Assembly (NCBI GenBank): GCA_020638595.1
Contig: JACKIG010000005.1
Coordinates: forward strand, 1-50,501
Source: Rhodospirillaceae bacterium
GTDB taxonomy: Bacteria > Pseudomonadota > Alphaproteobacteria > DSM-16000 > Inquilinaceae
Length of the DNA stretch: 50,501 nucleotides
Reading direction: 5' to 3'
Position numbers and translations under genes: made by a program. Positions within the stretch are counted from its first letter, which is position 1, and every line of letters begins with the position of its first letter. This document shows positions 7,870 through 15,888 of the stretch, in pieces. The notes beneath the pieces are model-generated. The model had not been told where the DNA came from and searched no databases. It saw nothing but the letters and a program-made list of their open reading frames with translations.

Positions 7870-7885
7870 CGCGGGCACCGGGGGG

Positions 7886-8605
7886 TCACGCCAGCCACCG
7901 CCACAGCAGCGGCAGCAGGATCGCCGTGGCCAGCGCGTTGAGGCCCATCGCGAGGCCGGCGAAGGCACCGGCGACTTCGCTGACCTGCACCGCGCGGGCG
8001 GTGCCGATGCCGTGCGAGGCGGTGCCCAGCGCCAGGCCCTGGGCCGCAGCGTCGCGGATGCCGAGCAATCCCAGCACCGGCGGCCCCAGCATGGCGCCCA
8101 GGATGCCGGTCAGGATCACCAGCACCGCCGTCAGCGACGCAGCACCGCCCAGTTCCTCGCTGACCGCCATGGCCACCGGCGCCGTCACCGACTTCGGCGC
8201 GATGGAGGCCAGCGTCAGCGGTGATGCGCCCAGCAGCGCGGCGATCCCGACGGCGCTGACCGCGGCCGTCACCGAGCCTGTCACGATGCTGGCAGCAATC
8301 GCCAGGGCCGAGCGGCGGATGCGATCGAACTGCCGATAGAGCGGGATCGCCAGCGCCACCGTCGCCGGACCCAACAGGAAGTGGACGAACTGGGCACCGT
8401 CGAAATAGGTCTCGTATGGCGTGCCCGTCACCAGCAGCACGGCGGCGATCATGGCGACGGCCAGCAGCACCGGATTGAGGAAGGGGTTCATGCCGGCACG
8501 CCCATAGAGCCAGGACCCGGCCAGATAGGCGGCCAGCGTCATCGTCAGCGCCAGCAGCGGGTCGGCCGCCAGATAAACCCAGATGTCCGTGAAGCTGCCG
8601 GTCAT
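7886..8605 (-). CDS. lrgB: LrgB/CidB-family membrane protein
   Basis: A 239-aa hydrophobic protein with about six to seven membrane segments and the family motifs NPVLLAVAMIAA, LGPATVALAIPLY, PKSVTAPVAMAVSEELGG and GTASHGIGTARAVQ. LrgB was named from murein hydrolase control. The plant chloroplast glycolate/glycerate transporter PLGG1 is an LrgA-LrgB fusion, and Bacillus homologues move pyruvate, so a carboxylate transport role is plausible. The start ATG at 8605 overlaps the LrgA stop by four bases. The 16-base gap to the MttB-like gene suggests one operon of lrgA, lrgB, the methyltransferase and the dehydrogenase. Confidence 0.92.
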   Translation of the reverse strand: MTGSFTDIWVYLAADPLLALTMTLAAYLAGSWLYGRAGMNPFLNPVLLAVAMIAAVLLVTGTPYETYFDGAQFVHFLLGPATVALAIPLYRQFDRIRRSALAIAASIVTGSVTAAVSAVGIAALLGASPLTLASIAPKSVTAPVAMAVSEELGGAASLTAVLVILTGILGAMLGPPVLGLLGIRDAAAQGLALGTASHGIGTARAVQVSEVAGAFAGLAMGLNALATAILLPLLWRWLA

Positions 8606-8955
8606 GACGGATCCCGCCGACGCAGCCGGTTGATGCCCGCCATCGCCGCTGCCGTCACCACGATGGTCAGCACGGTACTGGCCACCAGCGCTGCCGATAT
8701 CGCGACGGATTCGCGCTCCAGCACGCCGAGATGCAAGGTCAGGCCGACACCCGCCGGCACGAACAGCAGCGACAGGTGGCGCAGCAGCGTGTCGGCGACG
8801 GCCGCCAACTGGTCCGGCAACCGCCGGGCCGTCATCAGGCCGGCAAACAGCAGCACCATGCCGCAGACGGGGCCGGGTACGGGCAGGCCGGTGGCCACGA
8901 CCAACAGTTCGCCCGCCAGCTGGCAGCACAGGATCAGGGTGAGATATCCAAGCAT
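8602..8955 (-). CDS. lrgA: LrgA/CidA-family membrane protein
   Basis: A 117-aa protein with four predicted membrane helices (MLGYLTLILCCQLAGELL, PGPVCGMVLLFAGLM, LLFVPAGVGLTLHLG and a C-terminal helix), and the typical P-x-P-GP-V-G-M and LLFVPAGVG motifs of LrgA/CidA. It is the partner subunit of LrgB, joined by an ATGA overlap. The start at 8955 gives the normal family length. Divergently placed to the glycosyltransferase at 9154; the 198-bp gap between them must hold both promoters. It also holds a tandem pair of GTGGCGCTAC (8993-9012), of no evident role. Confidence 0.9.
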   Translation of the reverse strand: MLGYLTLILCCQLAGELLVVATGLPVPGPVCGMVLLFAGLMTARRLPDQLAAVADTLLRHLSLLFVPAGVGLTLHLGVLERESVAISAALVASTVLTIVVTAAAMAGINRLRRRDPS

Positions 8956-9153
8956 GACCGTCCCTTCGGCCTCGTGCAGTATCGCCGGTCCGGTGGCGCT
9001 ACGTGGCGCTACGGCGAAGCGTACATCAACGGGGGCCTCCCCGCGCGTTCCGGCAGTGGCATGCAAGGCCCATCGTCCGAAGGGCGATGGCGGTGATATC
9101 GTCGCCCTCTCCCGGGCGCCCGCACCCGTTGCACCTGCGAAAGGACCCCTGCC

Positions 9154-10410
9154 TTGGCGCGCATCGTGTTTGCCACGCTGGGCAGCGATGGCGATCTGCT
9201 GCCCTGTGTGCGGCTTGGTGAGGCCCTGCGCAGCCGCGGGCACGATGTGGTCGTCGCGACGACCGAACTCCACCGAGGCACGGTGACGGGTGCCGGCATC
9301 GGCTTCGCATCGGTGCCCCCGGACCTGCGCCCCGGCAATGCGGAGCTGATGGCCGCTGTGCTGGACCCGGTGAAGGGGCCGGAACGGCTCTACCGGGGGT
9401 TCGTCTTCCCGGCGCTGGACGAAGCCTGCACGCGGTTCGAGACCGTCGCCGAAGGTGCCGATCTGGTTGTCTACGGCGTGCTGGCCCACTTCGCGCGCAT
9501 CGTGGCGGAGGCGAAGCGGGTGCCGCACGCCGCCCTGGTGCTGTCGCCGCTGACGATGTTCTCGGCCTGCGACCCGCCCATCCTGGCAGCGATGCCCTTC
9601 GTCGGGCGGGACCTGCGCTTTCTCGGCCCCGGCTTCCATGCCTTCCTGATCCGGCAGTTCGAGCGGATGTCGATGTCGTGGTGCCGGCCGGTCTTCGATA
9701 TCCGCAAGCGCTACGGATTGCCGACGGGCGGCAATGTGCTGTTCCGCGGCGGGCTGTCGCCGCACCTGAACCTGGCGATGTTCCCGGCCCTGTTCGGCCC
9801 ACCGCAGCCGGATTGGCCGCCGTCGACGGTGCCATGCGGCTTTCCGCTGGTCGACCCGCCGGGCCTGGACGCCGACCTGCAGGCGTTCGTCGCGGACGGC
9901 CCCGCGCCGGTCGTCCTCGCGCTCGGCTCCACCTCGGTGTTCGGGGGCGGAATGCCCTATGGGGCGTTCGTCGACGCCGCCAGGTGGCACGGCCGGCGGG
10001 CGGTCGTGCTGGTCGGTGCCGACTTCGTCGACAGATGGCGTCGCCTTGCCGGCCCGGACATCTTCGTCGCCGGCGCCGCCCCCTATGGCGCGCTGTTCGC
10101 GCAGGCGGCGCTGACGGTGCACCAGGGCGGCGTCGGCACCTGTGCCGAGGCGCTGCGTGCCGGGCGGCCGATGATCGTCGTCCCCCATGCCAACGACCAG
10201 TTCGACAACGCCGATCGGGCACGCCGCCTGGGCATCGCCGAAGCCATCCCCTTGCGCCGCTTGACCGTGCGGCGCCTGGCCCTGGCCATGGGGCGGATGC
10301 TCGCCGACCCCGACATCGCCCGGCGGGCGGCAGAGGTCGGGCGGACGGTCCAGGCCCAGGACGGCGTCGGCGCCGCGGTGGCGGCGATCGAGCGCGCGGT
10401 CGCCCGGTAG
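9154..10410 (+). CDS. GT1-type (UGT-like) glycosyltransferase
   Basis: A 418-aa two-domain GT-B protein. The N-terminus reads MARIVFATLGSDGDLLPCVR, the acceptor-domain start typical of UGT/rhamnosyltransferase-like enzymes. The C-terminal domain carries VHQGGVGTCAEALRAGRPMI followed by VPHANDQFDNA, the sugar-nucleotide binding signature of sterol/rhamnolipid-type glycosyltransferases. No signal peptide or membrane segment is seen. The start is a TTG at 9154, supported by AAAGGA ten to fifteen bases upstream and by the conserved N-terminus; no ATG fits. It probably glycosylates a lipid or small hydrophobic acceptor in the cytoplasm; donor and acceptor are unknown. It stands 55 bp ahead of larA on the same strand, but a functional tie is unproven. 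Confidence 0.88.
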   Translation: MARIVFATLGSDGDLLPCVRLGEALRSRGHDVVVATTELHRGTVTGAGIGFASVPPDLRPGNAELMAAVLDPVKGPERLYRGFVFPALDEACTRFETVAEGADLVVYGVLAHFARIVAEAKRVPHAALVLSPLTMFSACDPPILAAMPFVGRDLRFLGPGFHAFLIRQFERMSMSWCRPVFDIRKRYGLPTGGNVLFRGGLSPHLNLAMFPALFGPPQPDWPPSTVPCGFPLVDPPGLDADLQAFVADGPAPVVLALGSTSVFGGGMPYGAFVDAARWHGRRAVVLVGADFVDRWRRLAGPDIFVAGAAPYGALFAQAALTVHQGGVGTCAEALRAGRPMIVVPHANDQFDNADRARRLGIAEAIPLRRLTVRRLALAMGRMLADPDIARRAAEVGRTVQAQDGVGAAVAAIERAVAR

Positions 10411-10465
10411 CCGGCGGACAAGCCCGGCGGATTGTGCAAGACTGGCGCCCCGTGGGAGGAAACGC

Positions 10466-11758
10466 ATGCAGATCGACCTTGCCTTCGGGCGCAACGGCCT
10501 GAGCGTGACCTTGCCGGCCAGCGCCCGGCCGGTCGTCGTGCGCAAGCCAAAGATGGCGATCCCGCCCGACCCCGCGGCGGCGGTCGCCGCCGCACTGGAC
10601 CGGCCCATGGGCACGGCGCCGCTGACCCAGCTGGCGAAGGGCGCTCGCACGGCCTGCATCCTGATCTGCGACATCACCCGGCCGGTACCCAACGCGCTGT
10701 TCCTGCGCCCGCTGGTCGAGCGGCTGACCGCCGCCGGCGTGCCGGCGGACGGCATCACCGTGCTGGTCGCCACGGGCCTGCACCGCCCCAACCTGGGCGA
10801 CGAGCTGGCGGAGCTGGTGGGCGACCCCTGGGTGCTGGACACCGTGCGGGTGGAGAACCACTATGCCCGCGACGAGGCGGCCCATGTGCATCTGGGCATG
10901 ACGCCGACGTACGGGGTGCCGGTCGGGATCGACCGCCGCTTCGTCGAGGCGGACGTCAAGATCGCCACCGGGCTGGTGGAGCCGCACTTCATGGCCGGCT
11001 ATTCCGGCGGCCGCAAGGTCATCGCGCCGGGCGTCGCCCACCACGAGACCATCCGCACCTTCCATTCCGCCCGGTTCATGGAAGACCCGCTGGCCACGTC
11101 GTGCAACCTCGCCGGCAACCCGCTGCACGAGGCACAGCTGGAGATCCTGGCGATGCTGCACGGCCCGGTGCTGGGTCTGAACACCGTGGTCGACGAACAC
11201 CGCAACCTGGCCTTCGTCAGCTTCGGCGACATCGTCGAAAGCCATGGCGCCGCCGTCGCTTTCGCGCGCGCCAGCTGCGAGGCCATGGTCGGGCGCCGGT
11301 TCAGGACGGTGGTGACGACCTCGGCCGGCTATCCCTTGGACAAGACCTATTATCAGACGGTCAAGGGCATGGTGACGCCGCTGGGCATCCTGGAGGACGG
11401 CGGCACGCTGATCATCGCCTCGGAATGCTCCGAAGGCTTCGGTTCGGCGGAATTCCGCGAGGCGCAGCAGCGCCTGGTGGCGCTGGGGCCGCAGGCGTTC
11501 CTGAACACGCTGATCGGCAAGGCCCTGGCCGACATCGACGAATGGCAGACCGAGATGCAGCTGAAGCCGATGCGGGTGGGCCGCATCCAGCTCTACGCGC
11601 CCGGCCTGGGGCCGGACGATCGCGCCGCCACGGGTGTGGAGATGATCGACGATATGCCGGCCGCCATCGGGGCAGCCATCGACCGGCACGGCGACGGCGC
11701 CATCGCCGTGGTGCCGGAGGGGCCCTACATCGTCCCCTTCGACCGGGCGGCGGCATGA
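10466..11758 (+). CDS. larA: LarA-family nickel-pincer-dependent racemase/epimerase
   Basis: A 430-aa protein of normal LarA length with the active-site set of lactate racemase visible: DITRP at 69-73, H106 in TGLHR, H174 in EPHFM, the cofactor-tethering lysine K184 in SGGRK, H200, and the Q-x-x-K of YYQTVKGM (297-300). LarA binds the pyridinium thioacid/thioamide nickel (NPN) cofactor and moves hydride at the C2 of 2-hydroxyacids; family members act on lactate, malate, phenyllactate or sugar acids, so the substrate is open. Start ATG at 10466 after GGAGG. The stop overlaps larC by four bases, so cofactor synthesis and apoenzyme are made together. Confidence 0.92.
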   Translation: MQIDLAFGRNGLSVTLPASARPVVVRKPKMAIPPDPAAAVAAALDRPMGTAPLTQLAKGARTACILICDITRPVPNALFLRPLVERLTAAGVPADGITVLVATGLHRPNLGDELAELVGDPWVLDTVRVENHYARDEAAHVHLGMTPTYGVPVGIDRRFVEADVKIATGLVEPHFMAGYSGGRKVIAPGVAHHETIRTFHSARFMEDPLATSCNLAGNPLHEAQLEILAMLHGPVLGLNTVVDEHRNLAFVSFGDIVESHGAAVAFARASCEAMVGRRFRTVVTTSAGYPLDKTYYQTVKGMVTPLGILEDGGTLIIASECSEGFGSAEFREAQQRLVALGPQAFLNTLIGKALADIDEWQTEMQLKPMRVGRIQLYAPGLGPDDRAATGVEMIDDMPAAIGAAIDRHGDGAIAVVPEGPYIVPFDRAAA

Positions 11759-12975
11759 GGGCCTTGCCTGCCATCGCCTGCATCGACCTTGACCCCGTCG
11801 GCGGCGTCGCCGGCGACATGGTCGTGGCCGCCTTGCTGGACGCCTTCCCGGAGGAGCGCGCGCGGGTGGACGCGGATCTGGCGGCGGCCGGCGTTCCGGA
11901 CGGCGTCACCCTGGCGATCGAGGCGGGACAGTCCGCCGGGTTCCGCTGCGCGCGGCTGACCGTAGCGCAGGCGACCGACAGGCAACCGCCGCGCACCCTG
12001 GGCGCGATGACCGCATTTCTGGCCGGCGGCCGGCTGGCCCAACCGGTGGCAGAACGCGCGAGCGCCATCTTCCGCCTGCTGGCGGAGGCCGAAGCACATG
12101 TCCATGGTGTGGACGTCGACGCCGTGCATTTTCACGAGGTCGCCGACTGGGATTCGCTGGTCGATATCGTTGCCGCGGCCAGCCTGATCACCACCCTGGA
12201 CCGTGCGCGCTGGCGGATCGGGCCGCTGCCGCTGGGCGGCGGCATGGTGCGCACCGCCCATGGACAGATCCCGGTCCCGGCCCCGGCGACGCTGCACCTG
12301 CTGCAAGGGTTCGACTGGATCGACGACGGCATTTCCGGCGAGCGTGTGACGCCGACGGGGGCCGCCATCCTGCGTTACCTGGATCCGGCCCGCCGCGCGG
12401 GACCCGGCGCCGCACCACTGTCGGGCCGGCTGGAGCGCATCGGCATCGGCGGCGGTACGCGACAGCTCCAGGGCCGTCCCAACATCCTGCGGATCATGGC
12501 CTTTTCCGCAGTCGCCACCACCGGCGACGAGGATTTCGTCGAGCGCCTGGCCTTCGAGGTCGACGACATGACGGGCGAGGAACTAGCGCTGGCGCTCGAC
12601 CGGCTACGGGCGCTGCCGGGCGTCGTCGATGCCATGCAGGTGCCGATGATCGGCAAGAAAGGGCGCGCCGCCGTGGGCCTGCGGCTGATCGTGTCGCCCG
12701 GGGCGACGGATGCCGCCGTGGCGGCATGCTTCGCCGAAACCTCCACCCTCGGCATCCGGCGGGACAGCCTGCGACGGCACGTACTGCCGCGCAGCGCGGC
12801 CGAGGCTCGGCTGGGCGACCGCACGATTGCCGCCAAGCGCGCCACGCGGCCCGGCGGGACCCGCACCGCCAAGGCCGAGAGCGACGCGCTTGCCGCGGTC
12901 CCGACACTCGCGGCCCGCCGCACCCTGGCCGATGCTGCGGCCCGACAGGTGCTGGAAGAGGGTCCCGATGACTGA
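11755..12975 (+). CDS. larC: LarC, nickel insertion protein for the NPN cofactor
   Basis: A 406-aa protein matching LarC/DUF111 (LarC1 and LarC2 fused): DLDPVGGVAGDMVVAALLDA at the N-terminus, AVHFHEVADWDSLVDIVAAA (the histidine-rich stretch), then PLGGGMVRTAHGQIPVPAPA and GERVTPTGAAILRYL, and a C-terminal half with EVDDMTGEELALALDRL. LarC is a CTP-dependent cyclometallase that places Ni into the sulfurised dinucleotide-derived precursor. In Lactobacillus plantarum the two halves are joined by a frameshift; here they are one continuous frame. It starts inside the larA stop (ATGA) and its last eight bases overlap larE. Confidence 0.92.
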   Translation: MRALPAIACIDLDPVGGVAGDMVVAALLDAFPEERARVDADLAAAGVPDGVTLAIEAGQSAGFRCARLTVAQATDRQPPRTLGAMTAFLAGGRLAQPVAERASAIFRLLAEAEAHVHGVDVDAVHFHEVADWDSLVDIVAAASLITTLDRARWRIGPLPLGGGMVRTAHGQIPVPAPATLHLLQGFDWIDDGISGERVTPTGAAILRYLDPARRAGPGAAPLSGRLERIGIGGGTRQLQGRPNILRIMAFSAVATTGDEDFVERLAFEVDDMTGEELALALDRLRALPGVVDAMQVPMIGKKGRAAVGLRLIVSPGATDAAVAACFAETSTLGIRRDSLRRHVLPRSAAEARLGDRTIAAKRATRPGGTRTAKAESDALAAVPTLAARRTLADAAARQVLEEGPDD

Positions 12976-13846
12976 CCCGGCCCGGCAGAGGCTGGACGCG
13001 ATTCTCCGCGCGATCCCGGGACCGCTGGCCGTGGCGGTCAGCGGCGGCGTCGACAGCCTGACGCTGATGGCAGTGGCCGTGGCCGTGCGCAGAGAGCCGA
13101 CCGCCGCCGTCCACGCCACATCGCCCGCCGTGCCGGAGGCTGCGACCCTGCGGGTCCGGCAACTGGCGACCGATCGCGGCTGGCAATTGCGCGTGATCGA
13201 CGCCGGGGAGTTCGCCGATCCCCGCTATCGTGCCAACCCGCTGAACCGATGCTATTTCTGCAAGACCAATCTGTTCGCCGCGATGCGGACGGCGGCACCC
13301 GATGCGGTGCTGGCGACCGGCACCAATACGGACGACCTGGGCGACTTCCGCCCCGGCCTGGCGGCGGCACGGGAACACGGCGTGCGCCAGCCCTTCGTCG
13401 ACGCCGGGATCGGCAAGGCCGCGATCCGGGCGATCGCCCGGGCCGAGGGCCTGCCGGAGATCGCGGCACTGCCCGCGCAGCCCTGCCTGGCCAGCCGCAT
13501 CGAAACCGGCATCGCCGTCCTGGCCGACGACCTGGCGTTCGTCGGCGCCATCGAAAGTACGCTGACGGACAGGCTCGGTCCCGGCGACCACCGCTGCCGG
13601 ATTACGCGGTCGGGCGTGGTCGCCCAGGTGCCTGCCGGCTGCGTCCCCCTGGGGGATGCCCAGGCACGCGCAGACCTGGAGCGCACCCTTGCCGCCCTGT
13701 GCGCCCGAACCGGCCGCAGGTTCGCCGGGCTGGAGGCCTACCGCAGGGGCAGCGCCTTCCTGCGGACGGCAGAAGCCCAGGGCCAACAGGCCCGGGGGGT
13801 CGGGACGTCCGGGCTGGATCCCGGCCCTTGCGGGGGTGGCGGCTAG
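12968..13846 (+). CDS. larE: LarE, ATP-dependent sulfur insertase for the NPN cofactor
   Basis: A 292-aa PP-loop enzyme with SGGVDS at residues 25-30, a CYFCKTNLF motif (C95, C98) and PCLASRI with C173, which corresponds to the sacrificial Cys176 of L. plantarum LarE. LarE adenylates and sulfurises the two carboxylates of P2CMN; some relatives use a [4Fe-4S] cluster held by three cysteines instead of sacrificing one. The three cysteines here would allow either mode. The ATG at 12968 overlaps the larC stop region by eight bases; further upstream the frame only shadows larC. The C-terminal 20 residues are G/Q-rich and unlike the family, so the true end may have drifted. Confidence 0.92.
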   Translation: MTDPARQRLDAILRAIPGPLAVAVSGGVDSLTLMAVAVAVRREPTAAVHATSPAVPEAATLRVRQLATDRGWQLRVIDAGEFADPRYRANPLNRCYFCKTNLFAAMRTAAPDAVLATGTNTDDLGDFRPGLAAAREHGVRQPFVDAGIGKAAIRAIARAEGLPEIAALPAQPCLASRIETGIAVLADDLAFVGAIESTLTDRLGPGDHRCRITRSGVVAQVPAGCVPLGDAQARADLERTLAALCARTGRRFAGLEAYRRGSAFLRTAEAQGQQARGVGTSGLDPGPCGGGG

Positions 13847-13855
13847 GTGCGGGCA

Positions 13856-13909
13856 TTCACACACACCGGCGCAACGGCCCGCCGGCGGACCGGCGCCATT
13901 GCGTGTGAA
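13856..13909. promoter_or_regulatory. Imperfect palindrome between larE and larB
   Basis: TTCACAC (13856-13862) is the reverse complement of GTGTGAA (13903-13909), and ACCGGCGC is found just inside both arms (13865-13872 and 13889-13896). The structure fills most of the 68-bp gap and ends six bases before the larB ATG. It could be an attenuating stem-loop, a processing site or an operator; a promoter for larB alone cannot be excluded. Confidence 0.3.
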
Positions 13910-13914
13910 GCGAC

Positions 13915-14586
13915 ATGACCGACCTCCGCTTCGACTGGGCACGCCGGGACCGCACCGGCGTCGCGGAAGCCGTGCTGGCGGAGGGCAAGTCGGGCGCACA
14001 GATCCGCCAGGCGATCGTCGGCGCGCAGACGCGGCAGTCTTCGCTGCTGCTCACCCGCCTGGCTGCGGCGCCGGGGGAAGAGCTGGCGGCGGAAATCGGG
14101 ACCGCCTTCGACTATGATGCGGTGTCGCGCACGGCGATCCTTGACCACGGCCTGCTCCCGACTACCCCATGCGATGCCCTGATCGTCACCGGCGGCAGTT
14201 CGGACCTGCCGGTTGCCCGGGAGGCGCAGCGCACCCTGAGGTTTCACGGACTGGACGTGGGACTGCTGGCCGACTGCGGCGTCGCGGGCCTATGGCGGCT
14301 GACCGATCATGCCGACCGCCTGCGGGCTGCCCCGGCGATCATCGCCGTGGCGGGGATGGAGGGCGCCCTGTTCCCGGTGGTCGCCGGACTGACGCCGGCC
14401 CTGGTGATTGCCGTGCCCAGCTCGGTCGGATACGGCGTCGCCGTCGGGGGCCGGGCAGCGCTGTCGACGGCATTGGCCACCTGCGCACCGGGCGTCGTCA
14501 CCGTCAACATCGACAATGGCTTCGGCGCCGCTTGCGCCCTGATCAAGATCCTTCGGCCCGGCGCCGCACCTGCGCACGCGTCGTGA
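13915..14586 (+). CDS. larB: LarB, NaAD carboxylase/hydrolase of NPN cofactor synthesis
   Basis: A 223-aa PurE-like protein. It carries the LarB signatures VTGGSSDLPVAREA, MEGALFPVVAGL, AVPSSVGYG and, near the C-terminus, CAPGVVTVNIDNGFGAA; C190 corresponds to the cysteine that forms the adduct with nicotinic acid adenine dinucleotide. LarB carboxylates NaAD at C5 and releases AMP, giving pyridinium-3,5-biscarboxylic acid mononucleotide, the substrate of LarE. With larA, larC and larE immediately upstream the set for making and using the cofactor is complete. No nickel transporter or LarD channel is adjacent. Confidence 0.92.
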   Translation: MTDLRFDWARRDRTGVAEAVLAEGKSGAQIRQAIVGAQTRQSSLLLTRLAAAPGEELAAEIGTAFDYDAVSRTAILDHGLLPTTPCDALIVTGGSSDLPVAREAQRTLRFHGLDVGLLADCGVAGLWRLTDHADRLRAAPAIIAVAGMEGALFPVVAGLTPALVIAVPSSVGYGVAVGGRAALSTALATCAPGVVTVNIDNGFGAACALIKILRPGAAPAHAS

Positions 14587-14621
14587 TGGCGGCTTGCCCG
14601 CCGGCATTCACGCGGAATGCA

Positions 14622-14656
14622 AACGCCGGCGGAAGCGATGGGCCTCCGCCGGCGTT
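14622..14656. terminator. Bidirectional hairpin between larB and the microprotein operon
   Basis: A perfect 12-bp stem: AACGCCGGCGGA (14622-14633) and its reverse complement (14645-14656), separated by 11 bases. It sits between convergent transcription units (larB ends at 14586; a leftward small gene ends at 14687). No T-run follows on either strand, so it is a strong hairpin but not a textbook intrinsic terminator. Confidence 0.55.
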
Positions 14657-14686
14657 CGGCCGCCGCATGTCGCCGGCCGGCTGCTG

Positions 14687-14758
14687 CTACAGCAACAGGG
14701 CCAGCAGGATCACGATGGACAGGGGCATGCCGAGCAGCCAGAGAAGCAGGTAGAACAC
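14687..14758 (-). CDS. 23-aa hydrophobic microprotein
   Basis: A GTG-started frame encodes a peptide that is almost entirely one membrane helix: (M)FYLLLWLLGMPLSIVI, then LLALLL and TAG. Support comes from a strong Shine-Dalgarno, GGAGG eight bases upstream of the GTG, and from its place 15 bases after the stop of the 320-aa membrane protein on the same strand. Too short for standard gene callers. Comparable tiny hydrophobic peptides are seen next to membrane protein genes in other alphaproteobacteria, but I know no function for this one. It may be a small subunit of the neighbouring membrane protein. Confidence 0.65.
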   Translation of the reverse strand: MFYLLLWLLGMPLSIVILLALLL

Positions 14759-14773
14759 GGGCTTATCCTCCGT

Positions 14774-15736
14774 TTACTTGCGGCGACCGAAATGCGCGAA
14801 CACGGTCCCTTCGTCGCGATGGCGGCCGCCCAGGCCAGCCCCCCACCAGGCACCGGCCGCAGCCACCAGCAGCGACGCGGCGACAATGAAGGCGGCGACC
14901 ACCGAAATCTTGCGGGCCGTGTCGGCCACCTGGCGGGCGTCCTCCGCCGCCGTCTGAAGGCGGGTTACGGCATCGTCGATCCGGGCGCTGGCCTCTTCCT
15001 CCGACAGCCCCGTGCGCTGCTGCACGAGGGCGACCAGATAACCCCGGTCGGCGTCGGCAAGCCCTTCCTCGGACGTCGCGGTGCGCAGGATGCCGGCCAC
15101 CTCGTCACTGTTGCCGGCCAGCATCGACTGCGCCGGGGCGCCAGCCGGCGCAGCGCCGCCACCGTCCACGGGCTCGATGCGCGGTCCCGCCTGCGCCTGG
15201 CTTCCGTCGCCGCGCAACAGCGCGCCGGCAAGATAGCCGTCGAGGCTGATGTCGGCGGCGCCTGCGGCCTCGCCGGCGGCCTGGACGGCGCCTGACGCCA
15301 CCTGGGCGCCCACATTGGCGGTCGAATAGGCCCCGGTCGCCAGCAGAATGGCGCCGAAGATGATGCCGACACCCCACATGACCAAGCCATGGGCGCCGTC
15401 GCGCACATCGACCTCATGTTCCGTCGCGTCCGGAACACGCCGGCGCAGGCGTCCCGTCAGATACGCCCCGGCCATGAAGCTGGAGCCCGCGACCCACAGC
15501 GCCCACAGGCCCATGCCGATGACGATACCCGCCCCGCCGACGCCCTCGCCCCCGAACGGGGACACGACGCTCAATCCGATGGCGATCCCGAACGTCGTCA
15601 GGACGAACGCGATCGCCGTTGCCAGGACCGCCCCGGCGAGGATCGCCGGCCAGTCCACATATCCTTCATTCCCGCTCTCGTACACCAACACCGGCTCGTC
15701 GGTGACAAGTGGTTGGGTGATGCCTGCCTGTGCCAT
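14774..15736 (-). CDS. Conserved membrane protein of unknown function
   Basis: A 320-aa protein with a hydrophilic leader (to about residue 27), membrane segments near VDWPAILAGAVLATAIAFVL, GIVIGMGLWALWVAGSSFMA and HGLVMWGVGIIFGAILLATG, a long Ala/Gly-rich and then acidic helical loop (about 150-280), and a last membrane segment (VAAFIVAASLLVAAAGAWWG) followed by GGRHRDEGT. The VDWPAILAGA start is shared with poorly described membrane proteins of alphaproteobacteria, sometimes labelled PhnA-like without evidence. It lies between two microprotein genes on the same strand. No enzymatic motif is visible. It could be an envelope stress or scaffold protein; I cannot assign a function. Confidence 0.8.
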   Translation of the reverse strand: MAQAGITQPLVTDEPVLVYESGNEGYVDWPAILAGAVLATAIAFVLTTFGIAIGLSVVSPFGGEGVGGAGIVIGMGLWALWVAGSSFMAGAYLTGRLRRRVPDATEHEVDVRDGAHGLVMWGVGIIFGAILLATGAYSTANVGAQVASGAVQAAGEAAGAADISLDGYLAGALLRGDGSQAQAGPRIEPVDGGGAAPAGAPAQSMLAGNSDEVAGILRTATSEEGLADADRGYLVALVQQRTGLSEEEASARIDDAVTRLQTAAEDARQVADTARKISVVAAFIVAASLLVAAAGAWWGAGLGGRHRDEGTVFAHFGRRK

Positions 15737-15813
15737 GTGTCAGATCCCTTCGCCTCGTTGCAGACCTGGATGCGACGGTCACGCCGTCGACCGTCCGATG
15801 CGCCGAAACGGCG

Positions 15814-15888
15814 TCAGCGGAGCCCCAGCAGCGAAAGGATCGCCAGCACGACGACCACAAGGCCGACGAGATAGATGATTGCGTTCAC
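15814..15888 (-). CDS. 24-aa hydrophobic microprotein
   Basis: A GTG-started frame encodes (M)NAIIYLVGLVVVVLAILS followed by LLGLR: a single membrane helix with an arginine end. AGGAG stands eight bases upstream of the GTG, which is why I take this start rather than the long arginine-rich frame further upstream (to 16077), which looks non-coding. It lies 77 bp upstream of the 320-aa membrane protein gene on the same strand and probably leads that operon. Similar tiny proteins of this sequence type occur in other alphaproteobacteria as unannotated genes. Function unknown. Confidence 0.65.
   Translation of the reverse strand: MNAIIYLVGLVVVVLAILSLLGLR

Noticed and set aside
9026..11689. 887-codon open frame on the minus strand
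   Set aside because: Antisense to the glycosyltransferase and larA, both with conserved motifs; composition is low-complexity P/R/A.
11755..12975. Programmed frameshift in larC as in L. plantarum
   Set aside because: LarC1 and LarC2 parts are read in one continuous frame here.
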